From Mariniblastus sp964414815 (GTDB taxonomy: Bacteria; Planctomycetota; Planctomycetia; Pirellulales; Pirellulaceae), in assembly GCA_964414815.1 (NCBI GenBank), contig CAYPXY010000010.1:54528-118527 (forward strand): a stretch of 64,000 bases of DNA, given 5' to 3'. The position numbers and the translations under genes are program-made. The notes beneath the pieces were generated by a model. That model made no database searches. It saw only the letters and a list, made by a program, of their open reading frames with translations, and was not told where the DNA came from. Shown here one piece after another: positions 51,317-60,881 of this stretch (its first letter is position 1; each line of letters opens with the position of its first letter).

Positions 51317-54177
51317 CTCAACCTCCACCGAATCGAGAGTAGCCGTTCGAGCGTTACCTTCTGTTCGAGTTTCGCTTCGACGGATTCAATGAGCTTGTCC
51401 CGGCGCTGTTCGATCTCGTCCTGGGCGACGAATAGCTTTCGCCGTTTATCGTTCCGTTCTGATTCCAGTTTTTTCACCTGTTTCTGCCCGGCAAGTTTGT
51501 CTTCCAGGGTCAAAGCCGCTGACGCAGCACGGCGGGCTTCCTTCATCTGTCGGTCGAGGTCTTTAATTTCCCGTTCAAGACCTACCTTGAGGTCTTCCGC
51601 CCAGCCATCGAGCTTGATGGCTTCTTCTTCAAAGAGCCTGCCGTTGCGTTCGGATATCTTTTGCCTTGCGTCGGCTTGCTGGCGATTGATCTCGGCTTCC
51701 AAACGTGAATCCAACTGGAACTCCCGAAGTGGCTCAACTTTCGTCGCGATCAGCGAAAAGAATTTGCCCGCAACGTCGGCAGGAAGCATCCGCCGATCAC
51801 TCGTAATTGCGGCGGTCAAGAGGAGGTCCTCGGCTTGATCCATCGACTCGACGCTCAATTTGTTGACAAGCATTTCGCCTGCACAGCCGCGATATGGCTC
51901 AAGTGCCCCGACTTTGGGTCGCGTGTCCGTCCAGTTAAAGCTCACTTCGGCAGGGGCAAGCGGTCGCTCGGCGGCTTGCTGCACCAAACGGCGGGCGAGT
52001 GGGTGGCCGAGACGGTACAGGTGGGCATCGCCGCTGCGTCGAGGCAGTTCGTATCGTCCCAGCGGAATATCCAGCTCAGGAAACGGATTGGCCGTGAGAT
52101 CGAAGGCTTCTTCCGATTCCGTAAATCTGGCGTGTCCATTGAGTTCGTGCCGCGACAACTTCATCAACATTCGTTCGTATCGAGATTGAAAACCTTTGCT
52201 CTCGGCATTCGAGACTTTCAGTTTCTCGTGAACTTCCTCGTCGAAGTTTTCCAGCAGTTGCTTGCGTGTGTTGGTGATCGCTTCGTTAATCTGCGTTGTC
52301 AGTTCTTCCTGGAGGCGTGCAAACGAGACGCGGATTTCGTCGGGAGTGCGGCAGTCCTGGTAAATGCGGGCAATGCGTTTTTCAAAATCGACGCCCGATT
52401 CAATGGCACCGAGAACTTCATCGGACGCCCCGAAAACGCCTTCGAACAATTTGAACTTCTGGTCGAGCAGATTGAAGACCCGTTGGTCGGCCTCGTTGTT
52501 TCGATTCAAGAAGTTTACGACCACGACATCGTGTTTCTGTCCGTAGCGATGACAACGACCGATGCGTTGCTCGATACGCTGAGGGTTCCACGGCAGGTCG
52601 TAATTGACCACAAGAGAGCAGAACTGTAGGTTGATCCCCTCTGCCGCCGCTTCCGTGGCGATCATGATGGTGCCGGAATCACGGAAGTAATCCACCAGCG
52701 CCGAACGCATATCAGCCGTACGCGAGCCGGTGACTTTGTCCGTTCCGACATTCCGTTTGATCCACTCGGCGTAGATGATCTTTGACCGATCATCCGTATT
52801 CGAACCGTTAAACAGGACGATCCCGTCGGCATAGGGACTATCCTGGAGCAGCCTGAGCAGATAGTCCTGTGTCTTCCGTGATTCCGTGAAGATAATGGCT
52901 TTCTTCGCCGCGCCGAGTTTGGCAGCCTCGTCAAATGCTTTCTCCAGTCCTTGCAGGAGGGCGATACCTTTGGCGTTTTGATTGATCGTCAGTGCCAGGT
53001 CGCGAAATGCTTCCAGATCATGGATTTCCCGTTCCAGAGCCGTGCGGTCCTGTTCCGACAAAGATTCGGAGTCAGCCGAGTCGTCGCCCCATTCCTCGGC
53101 GGTTTCGTCGAGGACTTCGTAGTCTTCGTCAAGCTCGTCTTCGAGGGGCTTTTCTTCCTGCTTCTCGGCCACCTTTGCTTTCAGCCGGGCAATCAGCGTG
53201 TCGAGCGCTCCTGCAATGGCGAACGTACTGGACGCAAGTAGCTTCCGAAGGACAAGCGTCATCAGACTGCGCTGGCTGGACGGGAGTGCCTGAAGGTTCT
53301 CACGCTGAAGATAGGCGGACACCTCGTTATAAAGACGATCTTCGCTTTCGGCGGGCGTAAACTCCTCAACCAAAGCGTGGCGTTTGGTAAATGGCACATA
53401 CTCAAGCACTTGGCGGCGAAGTGTGCGGTGACAGATAGGGGCGAGGCGGGCCTTCAGCGTTTTAAAAACCTCATCCTCACTGAGATTGGCAAACTGCTCG
53501 CGGAAACTCTTCAGGTCACCAAAAGCGTGTTCGTCGATGAAGCTGACCAACCCAAAAAGCTCAAGCAGGGAGTTCTGTAGCGGAGTCGCGGTCAACAGCA
53601 GCTTTGGTGATGGTGCCAGTGCATTCTTGAGAATGTTGGCGATGACATTCGATGGCTTATAGACATTGCGAAGTCGATGGGCTTCGTCGATGACGACCAG
53701 ATCCCAGGCAATGTTGGCGACGTCGGAAGCCTTCGACTTTGCGAACTGGTACGAACAGATGACAACGGCATCCGGCTTGGGTTGGAACGGCTGAAACGAA
53801 CCTTCGCGAATCGCCGTGTTGTAGGATTTTGCTTCCAGAATACGACACGGCATAAAGAACTTTTCTGAAAGTTCCTGATGCCACTGCTTGCGCAGGCTCG
53901 CGGGAGTGATGACCAGTAGCTTGCGTTTGCGTTCTGCCCATTTCTGGGACAGGACAAGCCCGGCTTCGATGGTTTTACCAAGTCCTACTTCGTCAGCAAG
54001 CATCGCACCGCGAGACAGTGGTGAGCGAAACGCAAAGAGAGCAGCATCAACCTGATGAGGATTCAGGTCAACTTGCGCATCGACGAGTGCCCCTGCAAGC
54101 TTCTCGATACTATCGGAAGCACACCGCTTGGTCAGTTCGTGTGCGAAATAGGTACTGTGAAAATCAGTCAGGTACAT
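51313..54177 (-). CDS. SNF2-family helicase
   Basis: About 954 residues from the ATG at 54177, chosen because the conserved block FHSTYFAHELTKR begins 5 residues later; in-frame ATGs at 54261/54267 are alternatives and no start has a good Shine-Dalgarno. Motifs: DEVGLGKT (62-69), VVIDEAHRLRN with DEAH (164-167), LLTATPLQNSLLELFGL, IIFTESRKTQDYLL and, for motif VI, GRCHRYGQKHDVVVVNFL. The last 100 residues are a highly charged coiled coil. It should move on double-stranded DNA with ATP. SNF2 helicases occur in several defence systems, such as DISARM (DrmD), but no DISARM partner is here. First gene of the operon. Confidence 0.9.
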   Translation of the reverse strand: MYLTDFHSTYFAHELTKRCASDSIEKLAGALVDAQVDLNPHQVDAALFAFRSPLSRGAMLADEVGLGKTIEAGLVLSQKWAERKRKLLVITPASLRKQWHQELSEKFFMPCRILEAKSYNTAIREGSFQPFQPKPDAVVICSYQFAKSKASDVANIAWDLVVIDEAHRLRNVYKPSNVIANILKNALAPSPKLLLTATPLQNSLLELFGLVSFIDEHAFGDLKSFREQFANLSEDEVFKTLKARLAPICHRTLRRQVLEYVPFTKRHALVEEFTPAESEDRLYNEVSAYLQRENLQALPSSQRSLMTLVLRKLLASSTFAIAGALDTLIARLKAKVAEKQEEKPLEDELDEDYEVLDETAEEWGDDSADSESLSEQDRTALEREIHDLEAFRDLALTINQNAKGIALLQGLEKAFDEAAKLGAAKKAIIFTESRKTQDYLLRLLQDSPYADGIVLFNGSNTDDRSKIIYAEWIKRNVGTDKVTGSRTADMRSALVDYFRDSGTIMIATEAAAEGINLQFCSLVVNYDLPWNPQRIEQRIGRCHRYGQKHDVVVVNFLNRNNEADQRVFNLLDQKFKLFEGVFGASDEVLGAIESGVDFEKRIARIYQDCRTPDEIRVSFARLQEELTTQINEAITNTRKQLLENFDEEVHEKLKVSNAESKGFQSRYERMLMKLSRHELNGHARFTESEEAFDLTANPFPELDIPLGRYELPRRSGDAHLYRLGHPLARRLVQQAAERPLAPAEVSFNWTDTRPKVGALEPYRGCAGEMLVNKLSVESMDQAEDLLLTAAITSDRRMLPADVAGKFFSLIATKVEPLREFQLDSRLEAEINRQQADARQKISERNGRLFEEEAIKLDGWAEDLKVGLEREIKDLDRQMKEARRAASAALTLEDKLAGQKQVKKLESERNDKRRKLFVAQDEIEQRRDKLIESVEAKLEQKVTLERLLSIRWRLR

Positions 54178-54310
54178 CCGATGATGGTAGGGGGGATTGA
54201 CAACTGACGTTGCTGCATCGAAGGAGATTCCAGCAACTCCATTCGTTGAGGATTCTAGCATTTGCATTAGGGGCCGGGCAACCAGTCGCAGTTTGGAATG
54301 CGCCTTGCCG
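54178..54310 (-). promoter_or_regulatory. region likely to hold the promoter of the defence operon
   Basis: The 133 bases between the Hsp70 stop and the SNF2 start could carry the start of the six-gene operon. No convincing -35/-10 pair was recognised by eye and read-through from the Hsp70 gene is also possible. Confidence 0.25.
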
Positions 54311-56128
54311 TTAATCTTCTTCCCGCACGCTGAATTCGAGTTTCCATTGGCCGGGCTGGCGAGCACCGACGGACCACAATTCAAACACTCCCAATTCCGT
54401 GATTTTGGATTCGAACTTCACCGGCACATAAGCCTCATCACCGTCTTGGGGCAGTGTCGCGACAAGTGGATCGGTTTCGATCAATTCTTTCTCGCTCCAT
54501 TGATCAAGCAACGCTCCCGGTTGGTCATCCTTGCGTGTCTTCGAACTAAAAAATCTGAACCGAACGGGTTGACCGACGATCAGGCCGATTTCATTCGATG
54601 GCACGCTTTGATGCGTTCCTTCTTCCATTCCAAACGGAACCACACACAGTGCCTTGAGCGGCCGAGGCGCGCCCGGAATGGCCAAACCGGCTGTTTCGAT
54701 TCCCACGTAATAGGAACTGGCTGTCCCGCCGCGAATCCGAACGCCGCCAAAGGACTTGCTCCAGCCGTAATAACAGGCTCCTCGGGCAACTGCAAAATCG
54801 AGATCCTGAACGCCTGCGAGTCGGTGAACAGGTTTCGCTGAAACGGGTTTCGATGAAACCGATTCCGATGACGAACCGACTTTTGCCCAATCCGTCATCA
54901 CGTCGAGCAGCCGATTTTGAAATCCTGCGCCTTTGAAGACACCACCGTTAAATAAAACGTGTTCAGGAAGTTGCAAGCTGTCATTGCTCGAGCAATGCGT
55001 GTTGACGAACGCAGCGATATGGCGGGTAATCGCAGGATCCGATTCGTACGGCAAACCAATTTCCTGAAATCCGGATGCAGGTTGTCGCTGCGGGCGCGCC
55101 GACAGCGGGCACTTCGGAAAGAAACCGTCCAGCAGCCACTCGACCATTTCATTTCGTTGCACTTCAGCGGAAACGGTCCCGCCGATCAACTTGCTTCCCC
55201 GTCCCAGCACTGAAATCGTATACGATTCGGGGCTTTCGTCGGCCAGCAGCACTTCCTTCGCACTGCGGCACGAGTGCCATAGCGAAATCGATTGCCAAGG
55301 ATTGAGTTTAGTTCCCTGGGCTGCAAATTTTTCCGAGACTTGATATGCGGCCGCCAGATCCATGTTGTCGCCACCGACCAGCAGATGGTCTCCCACCGCG
55401 ACCCGTCGCAGATTCAGTTCTCCCTGCTCCTCTTCGACCTTGATCAGCGTCAGGTCGGTCGTTCCGCCGCCGACGTCGCAGACTAAAACCGACTCGCCGA
55501 CTTTCAGTTGCTTTCGCCAAGCATCACCCTGCTGGGCAAGCCACGCGTACAGTGCGGCTTGAGGCTCTTCGAGCAATACGAATTCACTGGGAAATCCCGC
55601 CGCAATCGCGGCCTCACGGGTCAGCTCCCGTGCGACGGGATCAAACGAAGCCGGAACGGTCAACACAATATGTTGCTGGTCGAACGGAGCATCGGGAAAC
55701 TGATGATTCCATGCGGCGATCAAGTGGGCGAGATACTGTTGAGCTGCGGTGACGGGAGAGATTTTGTTGACTTCCTCCGGTGCGTTCCAGGGCAGAATGG
55801 GCGCGCGGCGGTCGACTTGATGGTGACAAAGCCAGCTCTTCGATGCACCGACCGTTCGCTCCGGGGCTTCAGCACTTCGTTGGCGGGCGAATTGTCCGAC
55901 GATCACTCCGTCGGATTCGTTCCACGGCAGATCGAAGGCGTTCTCTTTCGTCTCTGTTTCGTTGGCGATGTACGAGAATGAGGACAGCGACGACAGCGAT
56001 TCAATCGTATGGGGCTGAGTGACTTGCGGGATGGAAAGCAGCCGAATGTCTGCGATTTCGTTCAGCGGGCTATAGGCGATCACGGAGTTGGTCGTGCCGA
56101 GATCGATTCCGAGTGTGTATTGGGGCAT
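54311..56128 (-). CDS. Hsp70-family protein
   Basis: 605 residues. The Hsp70 ATPase core has YTLGIDLGTTNSVIAYSPLN and SVLVCDVGGGTTDLTLIKVE. The C-terminal part is short and beta-rich (RFRFFSSKTRKDDQPGALLD), unlike the canonical substrate-binding domain of DnaK. It is probably a specialised chaperone. It is similar in organisation to the 976-residue Hsp70 protein at 40007 but lacks the DUF3731 extension. It follows the DUF2760 gene by 48 bases, on the same strand. Its usual second Hsp70 partner lies beyond the defence cluster. Confidence 0.88.
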   Translation of the reverse strand: MPQYTLGIDLGTTNSVIAYSPLNEIADIRLLSIPQVTQPHTIESLSSLSSFSYIANETETKENAFDLPWNESDGVIVGQFARQRSAEAPERTVGASKSWLCHHQVDRRAPILPWNAPEEVNKISPVTAAQQYLAHLIAAWNHQFPDAPFDQQHIVLTVPASFDPVARELTREAAIAAGFPSEFVLLEEPQAALYAWLAQQGDAWRKQLKVGESVLVCDVGGGTTDLTLIKVEEEQGELNLRRVAVGDHLLVGGDNMDLAAAYQVSEKFAAQGTKLNPWQSISLWHSCRSAKEVLLADESPESYTISVLGRGSKLIGGTVSAEVQRNEMVEWLLDGFFPKCPLSARPQRQPASGFQEIGLPYESDPAITRHIAAFVNTHCSSNDSLQLPEHVLFNGGVFKGAGFQNRLLDVMTDWAKVGSSSESVSSKPVSAKPVHRLAGVQDLDFAVARGACYYGWSKSFGGVRIRGGTASSYYVGIETAGLAIPGAPRPLKALCVVPFGMEEGTHQSVPSNEIGLIVGQPVRFRFFSSKTRKDDQPGALLDQWSEKELIETDPLVATLPQDGDEAYVPVKFESKITELGVFELWSVGARQPGQWKLEFSVREED

Positions 56129-56176
56129 GGTGTAGTTTTTGGCTTTTGGTTTTTAGTTTTGGGTTTCTTGACTTCG

Positions 56177-56716
56177 TCACCCAACTTCCAATTCGACTGG
56201 AGCCACAATCAATGCGGTTTCTGTTTTTCCAGACCACTGGGGCACGTCACAGCGGGTTGCTTTCCAGCCGTGATGAGCAACCGTTCCGGAAAACGGACCT
56301 GAGCCTGCGACCTTGCCCGTGAGACGATACTCCGACGGATCGAAGTCTGAAGGTGTTGACAGCGGCGTCCCATCTTCGGCATCCGTCAACGGCTCAAGGG
56401 CAAACATCCTTTCGATCACTGCCGCCGAGTTTTTCAAAACATCGCGCGCGGCGGCACCGATTTGGGCGTCGGAGTACCCATCAAGCGGCTCTTTGACGAT
56501 GTCGAGAAGTCTGGCTTCGCGCTGGAGCGCAGCTAGCAAAGTGATCGCATCACTGCGGGAGGGCTTGGGCTGGGGCCGTTCGACCGGGGCAGGCCTCAAA
56601 GGTTGAGCTTCAATTTTCGGCGCGAGTTGGCCGTCGAGCAGTTGTTGAAACTGCTGGCTGAGGTCTCGATTAAACAGCAGTTTAAAAAATGATTTGGTTG
56701 CAATCAGTAGTCCCAT
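56177..56716 (-). CDS. DUF2760 protein
   Basis: 179 residues. An N-terminal helix (FFKLLFNRDLSQQFQQLLDG) and a Pro-rich linker (RPAPVERPQPKPS) precede a domain matching DUF2760: AITLLAALQREARLLDIVKE, ALEPLTDAEDGTPLSTPSDF and the C-terminal VAHHGWKATRCDVPQWSG. The function is unknown, but the family is consistently linked to Hsp70-like genes, as here, so it may be a client-selecting or regulatory partner. It is the first gene of the Hsp70 pair; no signal peptide. Confidence 0.85.
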   Translation of the reverse strand: MGLLIATKSFFKLLFNRDLSQQFQQLLDGQLAPKIEAQPLRPAPVERPQPKPSRSDAITLLAALQREARLLDIVKEPLDGYSDAQIGAAARDVLKNSAAVIERMFALEPLTDAEDGTPLSTPSDFDPSEYRLTGKVAGSGPFSGTVAHHGWKATRCDVPQWSGKTETALIVAPVELEVG

Positions 56717-56845
56717 AACCGGTTCTTTTCTCGTGTTTCAGTGGTAGTTTCGAACCCAATATGGTATCGCTTGAAGGGCAAAATGAGAATGAGGGATATC
56801 TTTAGAGAACCCCGGAACTTTGCCGGTATGGAGACGGGGCAGCCT

Positions 56846-57169
56846 TCATTCATCGCTCACGGATTCGTCGATCCACTGCAGGTAACCCTCGTGTCCCTTC
56901 TCAATCGGTGTGGCAATGATTTCCGGAATTTCATAGGTGTGTAACGCCCGAATTCGGGCTTCGACCGCCTCGTACAGATCGGTTTTCGTTTTAATCAAGC
57001 ACATCCATTCGGTCGCTGTTTCAACCTGATCTTGCCAGCGATAGATGCTTGTATGGGGACCGATGAGCTGGCAACAGGCCGCCAGCCGCTCTTCGATCAG
57101 CCGATGTGCGATCTCTTTCAGGCCGTCTCGATCATCAGAAGTCGTTGTGATGGTGATGAACTGAGACAT
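56846..57169 (-). CDS. cutA: divalent-cation tolerance protein CutA
   Basis: 107 residues, the usual CutA1 length. The family motifs are ITITTTSDDRDGLKEIAHRL, LIEERLAACCQLIGPHTSIY, RWQDQVETATEWMCLIKTKT and, near the end, HTYEIPEIIATPIEKG. CutA1 forms a ferredoxin-like trimer and binds copper and other divalent cations; its physiological role is uncertain. A single gene, preceded upstream by a dispersed palindrome (57208-57271). Confidence 0.93.
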   Translation of the reverse strand: MSQFITITTTSDDRDGLKEIAHRLIEERLAACCQLIGPHTSIYRWQDQVETATEWMCLIKTKTDLYEAVEARIRALHTYEIPEIIATPIEKGHEGYLQWIDESVSDE

Positions 57170-57534
57170 GAAGAGACATCCATATGGGGAGGGGTGGCCT
57201 GGTGGAAATCATAACCCGAAGCGTAAGCGAGGGAAGAAACGCGGTCCCTCGCTTACGCTTCGGGTTATGATCCGAATTTTATCAACAGTGATAGCTGAGA
57301 AATCTACCAGCCCAGGGGAGGTGGGTCTAAAACGCTATCAACCTTTTGATAGCAAAATAGGCAGTATCTGTCGACAGGCTCCGGTAAGGACTGGATATAT
57401 CTTGTTGCCATTACCAACCCTTTCTATACTCCGCCACTTGCCATTTCCTGAATTTTCAGCAGTTGCTGGAATTCAGGCTCAAGTTTTGAGGAGTCGGTTT
57501 ATTCATTTGGTGACTCAATCAACATGGATGTCGT
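57170..57534. other. non-coding gap between cutA and the LptD-like gene
   Basis: A 365-base gap between divergent genes. Its first half is taken up by the palindromic repeat at 57192-57271. The rest has no recognisable gene, and no clear promoter for the LptD-like gene could be picked out. Confidence 0.5.
57192..57271. repeat. dispersed repeat with perfect 27-bp inverted arms
   Basis: 57208-57234 and 57245-57271 are exact reverse complements around a 10-base loop, with the core AACCCGAAGCGTAAGCGAGG. The left side (57192-57227) recurs at 63928-63963 with one mismatch. It lies between cutA and the LptD-like gene. Confidence 0.9.
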
Positions 57535-60500
57535 TTGAAGTCGGTCGTATTTATTCCTGAACGACAACGTCAGTCATTGAAATGGGTTCGAGCCCGTCCA
57601 TCGGTCGGGTCGAGAATCAGGTTGTTCAATGACGTGATCGCGGTGCGCGCCGGGCAAGCGGCAAAGACGCACTCTCAATGCCGGTTGGTTACAGCCCTTG
57701 TCGTCGTATGGGTTGGGTTCATGATGCTGGCAACGGCGACCCAAGCCGAGGACATCACCTTCGCTCGTCCGAACTCAAGTTCTCCGGTTTCAGCAGGAGC
57801 AACCTCGATCACGTACTGGCCACATGGGCACTATGAAGTGTTGCATCTGAACGGGAATGTCAAAATTCAACAAGGCAACTGGACCGCGACGGCCAATGAG
57901 GCAATTCTCTGGGTGGAGCGGCCTGCCAATCCGATGGAGTGGCCATCGGCGATCGAGAACGAGCAAGGTGGATCGCGGCTTCACAAGGTCATCGTCTATC
58001 TCGAAGGCCAAGCTGTCATCGAGCTCTCTCGTTCGGGCGATGTTACCAATCAACAACCTGCGGATCGGATCGTCGACGAACAATGGTTCGGGCGGCTGTT
58101 TACCGAGACCACCGTCGATCTCAATCGTTCTGTAACGCATCTAGGAGCGGCACCGGTCCCCGAGATTTTTACTCGAGCAACGACAATGCTCGAGTCGGGA
58201 GGCGGCTCATCCGTTGCTTCAACGGCTTTGACTCAGTCATTCGATCAGCAATATGTTGTCTCGCCGTTTACCGGGGCCGTTCAGGCGGTTCCCAATCCGA
58301 ATCAGGCTCCGGTCTTTGGCACCGTCGTTCCGGGAGACGCTCAACAGGTACAGCGCGCCAGCCCCAGTCAGGCAATCGCATCGAGCGGTGGCAGCGGTGG
58401 CTCACCGTTTCGTGTGCAGGTTACGGGGCGCGATGGCGGCTCCATGCCCAGCTTCAAACTGTTCACCAATCCGCAGAATGAAAACGAGCAAATCGGAATC
58501 GGGTATGGCGGCTTCCGTATCCAGATCGAAAGCACCGCGATCAATCAGATGAGTGCGTTTGAGTCCGACAGCGACCGGCGTGTGATTCTGCTGGCCGACC
58601 GAATCGTGCAGTGGCAAGTGACGTATCCCGACGGCACGCAAACGCGGCAATTTTATCTCGAAGGAAATGTGGTGTTTGCCAAGGATCGTCGAGTGATCCA
58701 TGCTGAGCGAATGTTCTACGACATCGAGGCCCGGCGCGGGACGATTCTCGATGCCGAAGTGCTGACGCCCGTGCCCAGTTACGAGGGGTTGGTTCGCATG
58801 AAAGCCAAAATGGTGCAGCAATTGGACGAAAACAATGCGCGGGCCTATGGAGCGGCGGTGACATCATCGCGTCTGGGAGTTCCGCGGTACTGGTTACAGT
58901 CGCAGGTCGTCAATATCAATCGTCAGCCTCAGCCCCAACTCGATCCGTTGACCAACGCACCGGCTTTCAATATGGAAACGGGCCAGTATGAAACGGACTA
59001 CGACTACTATATGGAATCCAACCGGAACCGTGTTTATGTGGCAGGGGTTCCGGTTTTTGTGTGGCCACGTTTTCGCGCGAATCTCAGTGAGCCGACAATG
59101 TATCTGGATCGGCTTTCGTTCGGCAACGATTCCATTTTTGGAACACAGGTTCGGACGGGCTGGAATCTGTATCAGATACTGGGTTGGCAGCAACCTGCCA
59201 ATCATGATTGGATCGGGCTGGTCGATTACCTGAGTGAACGCGGGTTGGGTTTGGGATCGGAAAGCCGTTATCAGAAGGATCAGTTTCTGGGGATACCGGG
59301 GGTCGTGACCGGAACCTATCATTCGTGGTTCATTCGCGATCAGGGAAGAGACTTTCTGGGGCGGGATCGATTCAACCTGTTGCCGGAAGAGAAACGTCGT
59401 GGCCGAATGGTCATCAAACATCGACATCAGTTTGACAATGGGTGGCTGCTGCGTGGAGAAGTGGGTTATATTTCGGATCGCAATTTCCTCGAGCAGTACT
59501 ATGAACGCGAGTGGGATACACATAAGGACGCCACGACCGGGTTGTGGCTCGAACGGAATCTTGGACCGCATAGTTTTAACTTGACGGCAGATTACCAGAT
59601 CAATCGGTTCTATACACAAACCAGTTGGCTGCCGCGTTTTGATCATTTTCTGTTGGGGCAGTCTCTGTTTGCGGATCGAGCCGTTTGGCATGGGCATTCT
59701 CATGTGGGGTACGGACGAATGCGTGTCGCCAGCACACCGCTCAATGCCACTGAGATTGCCAAGTTCGATCCGTTGGCCTGGGAAGCGGATGTGCAGGGCG
59801 CACGAATCGGGACACGACAGGAAATCGATTTTCCGTTTCAGGCGGGACCGGTGAAAGTGGTGCCGTACATGCTGGGCGATTTGACGTTCTGGCAGGAAGA
59901 TCTGGCCGGCAACGATGTGACTCGTGCGTTGGGGCAAGTGGGGATTCGCACCAGCTTGCCGATCTGGAAAGTCGATCCATCGATCCAGAGCTGCTTGTGG
60001 AATGTCAATGGACTGGCTCACAAAGTCAGCTTTGATTTCGAAGCGCTCTACGCGGATGCATCACAGGACATCGACCGGTTCCCGCTCTATGATCCGCTCG
60101 ATGACGATGCGCAGGAGCATTTTCGTCGGCGGTTTGCCTTCGATACGTTCGGGATTTTGCCGGGAATGGATGTGCCGCTGAAGTATGACGAACGTTATTT
60201 TGCGCTGCGTTCCGGGATGCAGCGCTATGTCACTGCGCCCTCCATGGAGATCGCCGATGATCTGGCCTTGTTGCGATTTGGAGTTCGTCAGCGGTGGCAG
60301 ACCAAGCGGGGCATGCCGGGGCAGGAGCGGATCGTCGACTGGATCACGTTCGATATGCATACGACTTTGTTCCCTAAATCGGATCAGGATAATTCTGGTG
60401 CCGATTGGGGGATGTTCGATTATGACTTCGAGTGGTTTATAGGCGACCGGTTTGCATTGCTTTCGGACGGCTATGCCGACTTCTTTTCACAAGGGTTGCG

Positions 60501-60867
60501 AACGGTCAGCCTCGGAGGCCAGTACGGTCGTCCTGAGACGGGAAGCCTCTACTTGGGGGTCCGGTCGATCGAAGGGCCGATCAGCAGCAATTTGCTGTCG
60601 GCGTTCATGAACTATCGGATGAGTCCGAAGTGGGGTGTCAAGGCGGGCGGCCAGGTCGATCTTGGATCCACAGGCAACATCGGCCAGTATCTTGATCTGA
60701 TTTATATAGGCGAATCGTTCTTGTGGCAGATTGGCGCCAACTACGATGTCGGGCGCGACAATTTCGGTTTCCGGTTTGGCCTTGAGCCACGGTTCACGCC
60801 GAAAACCAGGCTGTTCAATCCGGGAGGGCAGCGGATTCCACCTGCTAGCTCACGGTGGCTGGAGTAA
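57535..60867 (+). CDS. LptD/OstA-like outer-membrane protein
   Basis: Up to 1110 residues. After a signal sequence (RLVTALVVVWVGFMMLATA, then QAED) comes an OstA-like jelly roll (YEVLHLNGNVKIQQGNWTAT, FYLEGNVVFAKDRRVIHAER, MFYDIEARRGTILDAEV) and a long beta-barrel with alternating aromatic residues ending LGSTGNIGQYLDLIYIGESF. LptD inserts lipopolysaccharide into the outer membrane; the length and domain order fit, though this one has a long Ala/Gln/Ser-rich insert (about 225-300). The start is uncertain: TTG 57535 is listed, but GTG 57634 or 57643 would give a better placed signal peptide. It supports a diderm envelope. Confidence 0.82.
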   Translation: MKSVVFIPERQRQSLKWVRARPSVGSRIRLFNDVIAVRAGQAAKTHSQCRLVTALVVVWVGFMMLATATQAEDITFARPNSSSPVSAGATSITYWPHGHYEVLHLNGNVKIQQGNWTATANEAILWVERPANPMEWPSAIENEQGGSRLHKVIVYLEGQAVIELSRSGDVTNQQPADRIVDEQWFGRLFTETTVDLNRSVTHLGAAPVPEIFTRATTMLESGGGSSVASTALTQSFDQQYVVSPFTGAVQAVPNPNQAPVFGTVVPGDAQQVQRASPSQAIASSGGSGGSPFRVQVTGRDGGSMPSFKLFTNPQNENEQIGIGYGGFRIQIESTAINQMSAFESDSDRRVILLADRIVQWQVTYPDGTQTRQFYLEGNVVFAKDRRVIHAERMFYDIEARRGTILDAEVLTPVPSYEGLVRMKAKMVQQLDENNARAYGAAVTSSRLGVPRYWLQSQVVNINRQPQPQLDPLTNAPAFNMETGQYETDYDYYMESNRNRVYVAGVPVFVWPRFRANLSEPTMYLDRLSFGNDSIFGTQVRTGWNLYQILGWQQPANHDWIGLVDYLSERGLGLGSESRYQKDQFLGIPGVVTGTYHSWFIRDQGRDFLGRDRFNLLPEEKRRGRMVIKHRHQFDNGWLLRGEVGYISDRNFLEQYYEREWDTHKDATTGLWLERNLGPHSFNLTADYQINRFYTQTSWLPRFDHFLLGQSLFADRAVWHGHSHVGYGRMRVASTPLNATEIAKFDPLAWEADVQGARIGTRQEIDFPFQAGPVKVVPYMLGDLTFWQEDLAGNDVTRALGQVGIRTSLPIWKVDPSIQSCLWNVNGLAHKVSFDFEALYADASQDIDRFPLYDPLDDDAQEHFRRRFAFDTFGILPGMDVPLKYDERYFALRSGMQRYVTAPSMEIADDLALLRFGVRQRWQTKRGMPGQERIVDWITFDMHTTLFPKSDQDNSGADWGMFDYDFEWFIGDRFALLSDGYADFFSQGLRTVSLGGQYGRPETGSLYLGVRSIEGPISSNLLSAFMNYRMSPKWGVKAGGQVDLGSTGNIGQYLDLIYIGESFLWQIGANYDVGRDNFGFRFGLEPRFTPKTRLFNPGGQRIPPASSRWLE

Positions 60868-60881
60868 TATCGTTTAACCTC

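Noticed and set aside
44090..54177. identification as DISARM or BREX
   Set aside because: A SNF2 helicase and a methyltransferase are present, but there is no DrmA/DrmB/DrmC, PglZ, BrxC or Lon-like BrxL gene; the Res and Mod motifs fit type III restriction.
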